Assembly (NCBI RefSeq): GCF_028769735.1
Contig: NC_088171.1
Span: forward strand, 132,139,533 to 132,203,532
Source: Zonotrichia leucophrys gambelii
Taxonomy: Eukaryota > Chordata > Aves > Passeriformes > Passerellidae
Direction of reading: 5' to 3'
Length of the DNA stretch: 64,000 nt
Within the stretch, counting starts at the first letter, position 1. Each line of letters opens with the position of its first letter. Below the pieces are notes generated by a model that saw only the letters and a list, made by a program, of their open reading frames with translations, searched no databases and was not told where the DNA came from. Position numbers and translations under genes: made by a program. Below are positions 54,465-64,000 of the stretch, one piece after another.

Positions 54465-57400
54465 GTAAAACGGCGTTCGGGTCCGCCTCTCCTCTCACCT
54501 CCCATCCCCTCCTCTCCCTCCTCCGAGGCTGCTGCCGGCGCTCCCCTTGCTTGCGCCGGGGCCTCCCGGAATGCGGAAGCCTCGCTGGGGCGGGCCCCGG
54601 CGGCGGTCGGGCGGGAGCAGCCCCGGGGCTGGTGCCTACAAGCGGGAGCTGCCGTCTCCTTCTCCCCTCGCCCGACGCGAAGCCAGGCTCGAGCCGCTGT
54701 CCTGGCAGCCCGAGGCGCTGCTGGCAGGGGCGGAGGGTGGTGGGAAAGCAGCGGGGGTTTGGAGGTGGCGGGGAGCAGAGGCGAGCGGAGAACAAAGGAG
54801 ATAAACGTGCTTCGAGGAGGCGATGTCATGGAAGAAGTTGACTTCTGAAGCGGCCGTGCCCTGCCGCTTGTGACATTCTTGATGCTCTTGTGTAGCTGAT
54901 GATGAGGAGGGATATTTGTGCGTTTGTGAGATATTCCCTTAGATTTGTTCACTTTACACAAAATGAGCGTGTCAGGCTTTTTTGGCAGTGGTAGATCGTG
55001 CAGATATTGCACTTTGAGGGTGTTGGGATCCTGAGCATCTTTCAAACTGCTGATCTTGCAGCAGATTTGTCTGGGGCTGAGCTCCATGTGCCGTTCAGGG
55101 AGGACGAACCGGACTGTTTGGGAAAAAGTGATTGTGTACTGTAGCATGACAAAGGCGTTTCAGATTCTTACAATAACTGGACTGCGTTTATGGATAGGCA
55201 TTAAAGAAAGAAAATGGAGTATTTTGAAATGCAATGAAATGAAGTTGAAAAGTTTTTCAGGAGTCTTCTAGCTGTCCAGATTAGCTAGGCCCAAATGTGT
55301 TTTTAATTCCACTATTTAGAACAATGTTAGGTGGGGAGTGCTACCCAGTGTGGGCAGAAACAGTACCCACTCTTATTCTTCTCCAGGACCCTATGTTCTC
55401 TTGTTGAACATTTTTAATATTTTAAAATATTTTTTTATCACTTCCATTCTTACCAGTGGCATTGTCCAAACCTGAACCTTAGGTGTGTTATGTGTTTCTT
55501 GAAAGCCTTTTTTTATGTTACACTGTTGCTTCTGCCTTGTGGATTATGTGTGTTGCACTGGAACTTACAGTTCTTAGAAAATACTGCTGTGGTTTTGAAT
55601 AAAATTATTTATTTGACTTAGCTGTGCAGTTTAACTGCTGTTGAGTTGTTTTGATGTAGGGTCTTTTTTAATGTTTTGTAGGAGAACTGGCTTGAATTCA
55701 CTTCTTGTTTTGGTGATGTTGATGCGTGGCTGTCAGGACATAATCCAGCACCATTTAAAGAGGGATTTGTCTTTATTTGGTGCTGCTCCTGGGGATGAAG
55801 CTCCCCAGAGCAGCCCTTCCTCCAGAAATCTGAGTCTCCTGCATGACTCAGATGTTTTTTAGAGGCACAGATGAGTTCCCACAGCCTCAGTCCATGCAGG
55901 CTGCACTCAGCCTGTTCTGTTCGTGTGTCTGTGCTGCCTGTCCTAGCAGGATTCCTTTGGTTCCACCATCCAGCTCCTGACACACCAGCCCACAGGCCAA
56001 GCTGTTGTGTTGTGTGCTAAAAAATGTCTGCATCGATTTTTTAGAAGACAGCAACACGTGCCTAAAACCGTATCTTAAAAACTGTTTTTAAAACTCCACT
56101 TTGTCTGTTTCATTGCTTGCTAGCTTTCTAAAAATTTTAGTACTTGCTTTCTGCTGGTTTCATTGCTTTGATTGTAGTGAAAGAGATAAATTTCAACTGC
56201 AGATCAAATTTTTTTTTATTTTTCATGTTTTAGTTGTGTTAATAGACAGATGAGTGGCTTGTGTTTTTTTCCCTATCAGTTTGCTGACTCAGCTTGCTAA
56301 TTGGAAATGTGATTCTGAGCTTCTCTGAAGAAAGTCTTTATATGTTTACAATTGAACATGAAGTTACATGTATTGTTTAATGAGCATATATATGATAAAA
56401 TTATTGATAAATGTAATAAGATGTCAAGCATTAATTATTTAATAGCTGCTACATGGAAAGTCACTGTAAATTGGATAACTTTCTAGTTTGCTCAAACATC
56501 TTTTTGGAAAGTAGAAGAATTCTTTATACTTGCTGTTTCTGTGTAGTAAACAGAAATGATAAGTGCTAAAGGTTTTCAGGTGTTGCAAAATTGGAAAAAT
56601 AAGCATCATATGGAAATTTTGTACAGACTTTTGTACTTACTTTTGTGAGTCAGATGTACTGAATTACAATATCGTTATAATGTTTAATATTATATTTGAA
56701 ATATGAAATTTGATAATGTTTAGAACTACATCATGCATACTTTCTGTTTGGAAAAAACAACCTGTTACTGTTAAAAAGATTATTGCAAATAAAGGTAGTA
56801 AATTAAATAAATAAACTAGTAACACTTCCTATGAAAAAATAGTGTCAAATATATGAAAAATGCTGAGATTATATAAAAACTCTATTTTTCTATATAACAG
56901 TGTTTATCAGTGTTTAGCATTTTACAGAATTGAATTTTATTATTAAGATTGCTACATGTTCTGTTAGTAGAGGGTAGAAGTGCATTATGTGGTTTGTTTT
57001 TTACATTTCCTGACTTTGCTTCCTCTTTGTTTTGCAGCAAAGTACCAACATTGACGTGGTTCGGTTTCCATGCGTGGTTTACATCAATGAAGTGCGAGTC
57101 ATTCCTCCAGGAGTGAGAGCTCACACAAGTTTGCCTGACAACAGGGCTTATGGGTAAGTGACAGACACCAGGTATCAGATTCAGGAAAACCTTCCTCTTA
57201 TTGCTCTGTTGAACTTTTGTATCTCAGTGGACCTTCCTACATAAAAATGTAAAATGTATTTATGTGTTTGCTGAATGTGTAGTTATTTTTCGGTGTTCCT
57301 TAAACAGTATAATTTTGTGGTAGTCCTGCTTACTCTGATAAGGAACTCATCTAATTTAATTTGACTTTCATTCTGTTCCTAGGGAGACATCCCCCCATTC

Positions 57401-60400
57401 ATTTCAACTGGACTTGTTTTTCAATAACGTCAGCAAACCAAGTGCCCCTGTTTTTGATCGGCTGGGAAGGTAAGTGTGTGACTTCATTGTCTACTTTTTC
57501 TTCCTGAAAATTTTTATAGTGCAGAGAATATGCAATAGAAAATCCTGTATCTCCTATGGGTTTCAGGTTTGCTTTGGATTTTGCTAGTTTGTGTTTTTAT
57601 CCTTTTCCTCTGATCTGTATGGAAGGACAGAGGTTTATGCTAAAGTAAGAAAAATTTCTGTTATTTTTAAATTTACAGAGCCCATATATATTAATGCAAG
57701 GAATTCTGTAGAAAGAAGTGATTTTTCTTTCTTGTATGTATTTGTTCAGTATCTTATTGTTGGCTTGTGTGATTAGTATTGCTGTGTTTTACTTCTGCTT
57801 TATATTCATGGAAAATGACTTTGTATCTTTCATTGAACAGCCTTGAATATGATGAAAACACTTCAATTATTTTCAGGCCCAATGCAAAGGTAATGCAGTG
57901 CGAATTAAACCTCCTCTTTCCCCCTGTCATTTAGGTGTAAATATGGTTTCATGTGGTGTGTTAGCACTGTATAAAGTGGTTTTTGTTTCAAACCTTATCC
58001 TAAAACCTGCTTGTAGTTTAGATACTCTTTAGAGTTTTCTTGTGGTTTTTCGTCTTGTCTTTTGTTTTTTTGTTTGTTGGGTTTTTTTCATTAATAGGCT
58101 GTAGTAGATCCAGTATCTAGTCAATATATGTACTGCAAGGAATTTATTGCTTTTGGAGAAAGATTATTTGTTGCAGTGATTGATGTGTTTAATGTGTTCT
58201 CTGTTTTCAAGATGTGGGATAAAGAGGTATTTTAATGTTGAATTTTTCTTTTGACTAGATACAATGATGCTAGAGTAAGTGTTTTGGAGTTGTGGAGATG
58301 TCTTTAAGTGCTTTTTTTTCCCCTTCTTTTTTTTTTAATTCCTTTTCTTTTTTTTTTTTTTTTAACCAACAGGTCAACACAGATGGATTGGTTCTTAGAG
58401 GGTGGTACAACTGTCTGACTTTGGCAATATATGGCTCAGTTGATAGGGTAATAACTCATGAGAGAGAGTCACCTCCTCCACCACCCCCTCCGCCTCCACC
58501 TCCCCAGCAACAGCCTGGATTGAAAAGGAATCCAAAACATGGTGAGTCTTGGGAGAAGAAAGAGATTTTTTCTTTTACAAATCAATGTTACAGTATCCCA
58601 TCTGAAAAACAAATCCCCAGTTCTTCCACATTTTAGATTACAGTGGCTTTCATTTTTCTTTATTGTGTCTTTAATTTCATATTTTTTTCTGGATTTATAT
58701 TGAATGGTTTTAAGTATGGTCTTATCCACTGCTTTTATGAGAGTGGTTTATTTGATGTATTGCTGGTTACTTTGGATGGTAAAAATGCAGTTTAACTTGT
58801 GTGAACTTATTACCAGGTAGCTGAATGGAATATAAAAAAAACTGATTAGAATATTATTAAAGTCATAAGAAAATTTCACAGTTGTAGTTAACTTTGCTCA
58901 TCTGACTTGTGTAAAATACATTACAGAGGAGTGCTCTGCACTGGTTTTGGAACAGCCATGAATAGACTCCATGGTCAAATTCCTGCTTCAGTTTTTGTTT
59001 TAGATTTAAAATTAGAACTGTTGTTCAAAGTATGGCTGGAAGACTGCAAAATTTTCATACTATATGCAGTAAAAGACAATTGTAAACTGTAAAAACCATT
59101 TGAGTAAAATGTGAACTTTTTTTTAAAGTAATTCAGATATTATTTATAGAGTTACAGTATGTGTAGAGTAATTGGCATTACTCATATAAGTTTTAAATGA
59201 GTATTATATTAAAAAAATAAGCTTGTTTATTGATGTAGTTCTTGTTTACATCAAAAATGACTTTAGCAAGTTGTCTTATGTAATGCAGAATATAGATAAA
59301 ATAAAAGCTGGCAATTGTGTTCCCCTGTCAAAAGTAGCCCCAAAGCACAAAAATTTTCTGCTTTTATTCCTGAGGTTTCATTTAATGCGAGTTTTTATTT
59401 TCCCAATAAATATAGTTGATGGAGAGAAAGAAGACCAATTCAATGGCAGTCCTCCAAGACCACAGCCCAGGGGACCAAGGACACCTCCAGGCCCTCCTCC
59501 TCCTGATGATGATGAGGATGAACCCATGCCAGTGTCAGGTACAATGAGAAGAGACTGTGTTTTATTTGCTGCACATCACTGCTTAGAGGAGGCAGAATTC
59601 TGTGTTCCTGCCCAGTGTGAAGTTTCTTAGCTGCTGTTACTTCTGCTGGACAGATTCAGTTTTAGGAAAGGGATTTGGAGAAAAATAGGCTTTGGGTTTG
59701 TTCATTTGCATCATTTTTAAAGATAGTAAATTGGGAATATTGGCTGTTAACCAATACACCGTTAAACAGTCTGCTCATGTTTTATATAGCTGTTCTGTTG
59801 AGTCTGGTACCCATTGTCCTTCTGCATTATTCTGCAGCATCTGCCAAGTTACCCAGTCTCTGTATTGCTTAGAAGTGCCAAGATGTTCATGTTTTGCTGA
59901 ACTAAGTGATTGTGTTCAGTCAAATCACGAGAAGATTTTCAGGATGCTTTTTTTGCATCTCTAGTGTATGTGATGCAGAAACCTAAAAAAAAATATGCTG
60001 CCATTAAAGACAATAAAATATTTCTGTAATACATTAGCAAAAAATAAAAGGAGAGCTGAGGAGAATCTCTTTTATTGTATGCAGGGGGATACACAGTGAC
60101 AAAGGATGTGTAAAAAGCTGAGGTAGTTAATGACTTCTTTGCCTCAGTCTTTAGTAGGAAAAGCAGTTACTCTTCAGGCACCCTGGGCTGGAAGTCACAT
60201 ACAGGGAGCTGAATGAACCCCCGATAATCAAGGAGGGAATGGTCAGGCCAAGTGTATGGGGCCAGATGGGACCTACTCATAGGGCCAGTCCTGTTAAATA
60301 GCTTTGGATTTCAGAAAAGTGCTCTTATTTCTGAAACTTTGTGTCTGTTCTTAGTGGTTGGGGAAAAAGAAGATGATGTGGACCACAGGGAGGATTACTT

Positions 60401-63400
60401 TGAGCCGATTTCTCCTGATCGAACATCCGTTCACCAAGAAAGCCAGTACTCGGACGATGGAGAGGTAGAGGAAGATCAGCCAGAGGAAGGGGATGATGAT
60501 GATGATGTGGATGTTGAGGAGGAGGAGGATGAGGACGACGATGATGACGATGATGATGATGGTCATACAGTAGAGAGTATTGCTGATGAGGAAGAAGAAG
60601 AGGAGGAGGAAGATGATGAAGATGAAGAAGAGGGTGAAGAGGAGGAAGAAGGTGATGGTAAGTTGAAGAGTTTAGAAAAAAAAATAGAGGTTTATGAAAT
60701 TTTGATGGCAGTACCTTCATGAGTATGTGCAAGGGAACTGAATTTTTTTCCCTTAGTGTCCTGGTTTAGGGCAAATTTGGGAGAAAACCTCCAAAGGGGG
60801 CCCTTCCAGAAAGCAAACCCACACGGCCCCTCCCCTCAGCTGGTTTAGGAAGGATTCCTCAGAGAGAAGTGTGAAGAACCTGTTTATTTAACAGGCACAG
60901 CACCCCCACCCAGCGTCACCCTAGGACACTTGGTTATTGCAATATTGCCTTATTTGTGGTCCTGGCATCTCTCAAGAGCAGTATCTTGCTGTCGAATATT
61001 TATTCCTTTATAGTAAAACTTTCTATAAATAGAGGAAAATAGATACAGTTTTATAGGTGAGAATGAACATTCAATCTTGTTATGTTTTGTTTTAAAAAGT
61101 AGGAAAGTGGTGAAAGACTATTTCTTAAGCAAAAACCATGTGAAGTAGTTTATATAATATATTTAATTGTCATCTTCTTGTGTTATTTAAAGATCCCACC
61201 CATGTCTATGCAGAAATTGCAGGCTAGAAGTGTTTTTATAGGTGCAATCACTGGAAGAAAATTGGACAATATAGTTGTAGTAATGTGTATTCTAGTTAAA
61301 CTTCTTGCTTTATACATTCTTTTAAGTGACTCCATTATTACATTAAAAATGCCTGTCAGGTGGGGCTTTCACTCGTATCTTGACAGAGAAGGCTTTTTGT
61401 ATGTTAGTGTGTGGTTGTTCTCTAGCTAATAATATTTGTGCAAAATGAATCACTACTTGTATTTGGAAGATATTCTCTGCATTTATGAATTGGTTTATTC
61501 ATAACTGATTTGGTAACTTAATCTTTCTCTTTTTAGGAGATGATGGCTATGAGCAGATTTCAAGTGATGAAGATGTAATTGCTGATCTAGAACGTGAAAC
61601 ATTTAAGTATCCGAGCTTTGATATTGAATATACGCCTGAGGATCTGGCATCTGTGCCTCCTGTGACATATGAACCTTTTGAAAAGGAGCTTGGACCACTT
61701 TTATACTTCAGCTGCCCTTACAAGACTGTATTTGAAAATGAAGTTGCTAAAATAAAGGATCAAGACACAGAAAAAGAAAATTCAGGGGCAGTGGAAGGCT
61801 CAGTTAAATTAACTGAACTGTTAGAATTGTATCAAGAGGAAAGGGGTGCAAAGTGGGTCACGGCATTAGAAGAAATTCCAAGTTTAATAGTTAAAGAATT
61901 GAGCTACCTGCTGGTGAAAGACACAAAGCAAGACTATATTACCCAGCTCGTAGACTGGACCCTGCAGGCTTTAAACCTTCAGGTGGCTCTCAAGCAGCCC
62001 ATTGCTTTGAACGTTCGACAGCTCAAAGCTGGGACAAAGTTGGTGTCTTCATTAGCAGAATGTGGGACTCAAGGAATAACAGCACTCTTGCAGGCAGGAG
62101 TGATTAATGTGTTGTTTGAACTGTTGTTTGCAGATCATGTATCATCCTCCCTTAAACTTAATGCTTTTAAAGCATTGGATAGTGTCATTAGTATGACTGA
62201 GGGAATGGAGATGTTTCTAAGAGGTGGCACAGATGTACATGAAAAAAGTGGTTATCAGAAACTCCTGGAACTCATACTGTTAGATCAGACTGTGCGAGTT
62301 GTTACAGCTGGTTCTGCAATTCTCCAGAAATGCCACTTCTACGAGATTCTGTCAGACATTAAAAAGGTGGTGGATCAGTTAGCAGAGAGCACTCCTCCTC
62401 TTCCTAATCACACAGAGCCAGAACAGGACCAGGACTTGGCAGGACTTGAAAGAACCAACCAAGAATATGAAAATGATGTGGAGGCTCCTATGGATATGGA
62501 TCATCTTTTGGAATCGTCTAATATAAGCGAAGGAGAGATGGAAAAACTTGTTAGTCTTCTTGAAGAGATCTTCCATTTGATGGAAACTGCTCCTCATACA
62601 ATGATTCAGCCCCCTGTGAAATCTTTCCCAACCATGGCACGCATTACGGGCCCTCCAGAAAGGGATGATCCTTACCCTGTCCTGTTCAGGTACAGCACTT
62701 GTGAATTCAATTGCTAGTGTGTTTCCTCTAGCTCGATTGAAATATATTTCAGGGGTGACTTTGGGACATTTCACTTAATTCTTTTTTGGAAGATTCTAGA
62801 TTGTGGATATGAAGTCTGAGAGAGTTTGATAAGTTAATGTGCCTGTTATTTTGTTGGCTTTTGATCAACCTAGAATGCCCCAAGCCTGAAGTTAACATCC
62901 TTATTACTTTTTTAATCTCCTTATTGCTGGTAATGTGCTCACCCTTCAGTTGCATTCGTAGATGCTGGCCAGTTATGCTTAGTGCTGTCCAGTTTGAAAA
63001 TGGTTGTAAATCTAGTGTTCCATTTGTTATCTTTGAACACAACTATGTGTATGGATAAAATAAGTCTGGAATTCCTCAGTCTGGATGTTGAGGTGGCAAG
63101 ATGCAAACTGGTCTCAGATTGATGAAAAGGTCATGCAGTTGTGTCGCTGTGCTCACTTTCACAGCACAGGCAGAGGAGCTGAGGCTTGCCTGCCTTTAGC
63201 CAGTTAAAACATCTCATGGGTTCTTACTCTGTTAGCAAGTTTCTGTCTAGAAAGTATTTCTGTAAATGCTGACAGATTTCTTTGGTAGCAGTGGTGTAGG
63301 TCATGGCTGAATATAGGTATCTACATGCAAAGAGTCTTCAAAAATTGCCTGCTAGATATGCTGTAATGATTGATTTCCTAGCACATTTAAAACATTGAAT

Positions 63401-64000
63401 CTGACATTGATGATGATTCAGATGCAGTAAATTTAATAAAATACAGTGTCCTGTTTTGTGTGTAGATATAATTGAGGTTTTTATTGTTTGAGTTTTTTTA
63501 ATGGGGATCAGAATTTTAGGACTTATTTCTTGTAAATATAATAGCAATTACATTTTGTAAGGTTTAAATTTTTTACTGCTTCATAATTAGTTATTATTTC
63601 TTGTAGTCCACAGAACAATAAGTGCTGAAGCTAGGAGGTACATAGTTTTATATGAAGTGTTGAAAAATATTTGTAGCACTGCTGATTATTTTCCTGATTT
63701 TGGTTTGTTTTTGTTTTTGGTTTTTTTTTTTCAGATATCTTCATAGTCACCATTTCTTGGAATGCATTACTTTGCTACTGTCTCTTCCAGTGACAGGTGC
63801 ACATCCAGGTGTGCTCCAGGCTGTCCGAGATATATTGCGTTTCCTGGCACAGTCACAGAAGGGTCTTCTTTTCTTTATTTCTGAGCATGAAGCAACAAAC
63901 TTGTTGGTTAGAGCACTTTGTCAGTTTTCTGACCCAGATCAAGAGGAAGGTCTGCAGTCAGATGGTGCCAACGAGGATCCTTTTGCCCTGTGGCTCCTGC
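54402..64000 (+). CDS. VIRMA: Protein virilizer homolog, N-terminal part (gene continues past window)
   Basis: Scaffold of the nuclear m6A methyltransferase-associated complex. Family knowledge: it works with WTAP, ZC3H13, HAKAI and RBM15, docks METTL3-METTL14, and biases methylation toward 3' UTRs and stop-codon regions. Seen: nine plus-strand exons in continuous phase, 54402-54464, 57038-57153, 57383-57469, 57841-57889, 58373-58541, 59416-59538, 60355-60657, 61537-62689 and 63735 onward. They give about 776 codons of a family length near 1800. Order of regions: a conserved N-terminal beta-rich domain (1-140), a polyproline tract, a proline-rich linker, a long Asp/Glu tract (about 220-300), then helical-repeat sequence. 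No frameshift or stop was seen. The remaining exons and the Arg/Gly-rich C terminus lie outside the window. Confidence 0.97.
54465..57037 (+). other. VIRMA: VIRMA intron 1
   Basis: The first 350 bp are still GC-rich CpG island. The rest is AT-rich unique sequence. I recognised no repeat or additional exon. Confidence 0.6.
57038..57153 (+). CDS. VIRMA: VIRMA coding exon 2
   Basis: Encodes QSTNIDVVRFPCVVYINEVR through LPDNRAYG, highly conserved in VIRMA. The acceptor is GTTTTGCAG|CAA and the donor TATGG|GTAAGT. It is 116 nt, phase 0 to 2. Confidence 0.96.
57383..57469 (+). CDS. VIRMA: VIRMA coding exon 3
   Basis: Encodes (G)ETSPHSFQLDLFFNNVSKP through FDRLG. The acceptor is GTTCCTAG|GGA and the donor GGAAG|GTAAGT. 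It is 87 nt, phase 2 to 2. Confidence 0.96.
57841..57889 (+). CDS. VIRMA: VIRMA coding exon 4 (49 nt)
   Basis: Encodes (S)LEYDENTSIIFRPNAK. It is a short exon placed by phase and family match. The acceptor is TTGAACAG|CCT and the donor AAG|GTAATG. Confidence 0.95.
58373..58541 (+). CDS. VIRMA: VIRMA coding exon 5 (polyproline)
   Basis: Encodes VNTDGLVLRGWYNCLTLAIY, then a run of 11 prolines, then a QQQPGLKRNPKH segment. The proline run follows ERES and is written with mixed CCN codons. The acceptor follows a T16 run (58348-58363). The donor is CATG|GTGAGT. It is 169 nt, phase 0 to 1. Confidence 0.95.
59416..59538 (+). CDS. VIRMA: VIRMA coding exon 6 (proline-rich linker)
   Basis: Encodes (V)DGEKEDQFNGSPPRPQPRG, then TPPGPPPPDDDEDEPMPVS. 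It is a proline-rich and then acidic linker, strongly conserved in VIRMA. The acceptor is AATATAG|TTG and the donor TCAG|GTACAA. It is 123 nt, phase 1 to 1. Confidence 0.94.
60080..60300 (+). mobile_element. CR1 ORF2 fragment in VIRMA intron 6
   Basis: AAAGCTGAGGTAGTTAATGA, CTTCTTTGCCTCAGTCTTTA and the phrase encoding GPDGT correspond to the CR1 ORF2 region between the endonuclease and RT. It is truncated at both ends and finishes about 55 bp before the VIRMA exon 7 acceptor. Confidence 0.78.
60355..60657 (+). CDS. VIRMA: VIRMA coding exon 7 (acidic tract)
   Basis: Encodes VGEKEDDVDHREDYFEPISP and then an Asp/Glu tract of about 70 residues written largely in GAT/GAG/GAA/GAC repeats. The acidic low-complexity region is a known feature of VIRMA and varies in length between species. 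The acceptor is GTTCTTAG|TGG and the donor GATG|GTAAGT. It is 303 nt, phase 1 to 1. Confidence 0.95.
60757..60928 (-). mobile_element. Internally deleted LTR of the same family, in VIRMA intron 7
   Basis: The 172-bp element begins TGTCCTGGTTTAGGGCAAAT and ends CACCCTAGGACA. It matches both ends of the 1590-2195 element but lacks about 430 bp of the middle. The flanks CTTAG and CTTGG could be a 5-bp target duplication with one mismatch. The polyadenylation-type AATAAA is antisense to VIRMA. Confidence 0.88.
61537..62689 (+). CDS. VIRMA: VIRMA coding exon 8 (large exon)
   Basis: This 1153-nt exon encodes GDDGYEQISSDEDVIADLER through ERDDPYPVLF. Conserved landmarks include FKYPSFDIEYTPEDLASVPP, LYFSCPYKT, RGAKWVTALEEIPSLI, SSSLKLNAFKALDSVISMTE and LLESSNISEGEMEKLVSLLE. 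It is mostly helical-repeat (armadillo-like) sequence of the scaffold. The donor is TTCAG|GTACAG, phase 2. Confidence 0.97.
63735..64000 (+). CDS. VIRMA: VIRMA coding exon 9, cut by window end
   Basis: Encodes (R)YLHSHHFLECITLLLSLP through EDPFALWLL and stays open to the last base. It matches the family segment YLHSHHFLELVTLLLS. The acceptor is TTTTTTTCAG|ATA after a long T tract. Confidence 0.95.

Larger units (their letters stand above)
57154..60354 (+). other. VIRMA: VIRMA introns 2-6
   Basis: The introns are 57154-57382, 57470-57840, 57890-58372, 58542-59415 and 59539-60354. They are AT-rich with poly-T acceptor tracts. The only repeat recognised is the CR1 fragment at 60080-60300. Confidence 0.6.
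60658..63734 (+). other. VIRMA: VIRMA introns 7 and 8
   Basis: The introns are 60658-61536 and 62690-63734. Intron 7 contains the internally deleted LTR at 60757-60928. Intron 8 is AT-rich with nothing recognised. Confidence 0.6.

Noticed and set aside
54296..55147. 283-codon minus-strand frame across the VIRMA first exon and promoter
   Set aside because: GC-rich shadow of the CpG island and minisatellite. No conserved content, and the real product is on the plus strand.
60325..60732. Antisense frames opposite VIRMA exon 7 (His/Leu/Pro-rich)
   Set aside because: Shadow of the acidic GAT/GAG repeats on the coding strand.

Overview
The window is from a vertebrate nuclear genome, most likely a bird and probably a songbird. 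Introns are long, CR1 LINE remnants occur in both orientations, and two copies share one LTR family that begins TGTCCTGG and ends in AGGACA. I associate that family with passerines from memory; I could not search for it. Nothing in the window is bacterial, phage or plasmid. Almost all of the listed short reading frames are chance frames in introns and intergenic DNA.

Two protein-coding genes lie head to head. ESRP1 (epithelial splicing regulatory protein 1) is on the minus strand, with coding sequence running from an ATG at 47430 down to a stop at 17305. I could place 14 coding exons, all in consistent phase. They encode the N-terminal RNase H-like region and three RRM domains. The penultimate exon expected from the vertebrate family (about 151 nt, encoding roughly 50 residues) was not found by eye. 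VIRMA (KIAA1429, the virilizer-like scaffold of the m6A writer complex) is on the plus strand, starting at 54402. Nine coding exons are in the window and the ninth runs off the right edge, so about 776 codons of a protein of about 1800 are present. In mammals the two genes are also divergent neighbours, so this is conserved synteny. Both act in nuclear mRNA processing: ESRP1 sets epithelial splice choices and VIRMA positions m6A deposition.

Layout: 1-15340 is intergenic sequence downstream of ESRP1. It holds a solo LTR with a perfect 5-bp target duplication (1590-2195), CR1 pieces (2328-2645, 4250-4486), an orphan CpG-rich block with a TATA-like box and a nested minisatellite (6440-6960), and a heptamer satellite (8955-9023). 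ESRP1 occupies about 15340-47700. The intergenic region 47700-54340 contains the ESRP1 CpG-island promoter, a CR1 copy of about 1 kb with a degenerate reverse transcriptase (49195-50225), and a CR1 tail just upstream of VIRMA. VIRMA fills the rest, with a CR1 fragment and an internally deleted LTR in its introns.

The best observations are these. ESRP1 intron 4 looks like a minor-spliceosome (U12-type) intron. The ESRP1 terminal exon is open in two frames, so skipping the penultimate exon would give a different C terminus. A fold-back of about 120 nt with stems of about 51 bp lies in the last ESRP1 intron. There are tandem splice donors and a NAGNAG acceptor in ESRP1. A cluster of ZEB-type E2 boxes sits in the ESRP1 promoter, and ETS and YY1 motifs lie at the VIRMA start codon.
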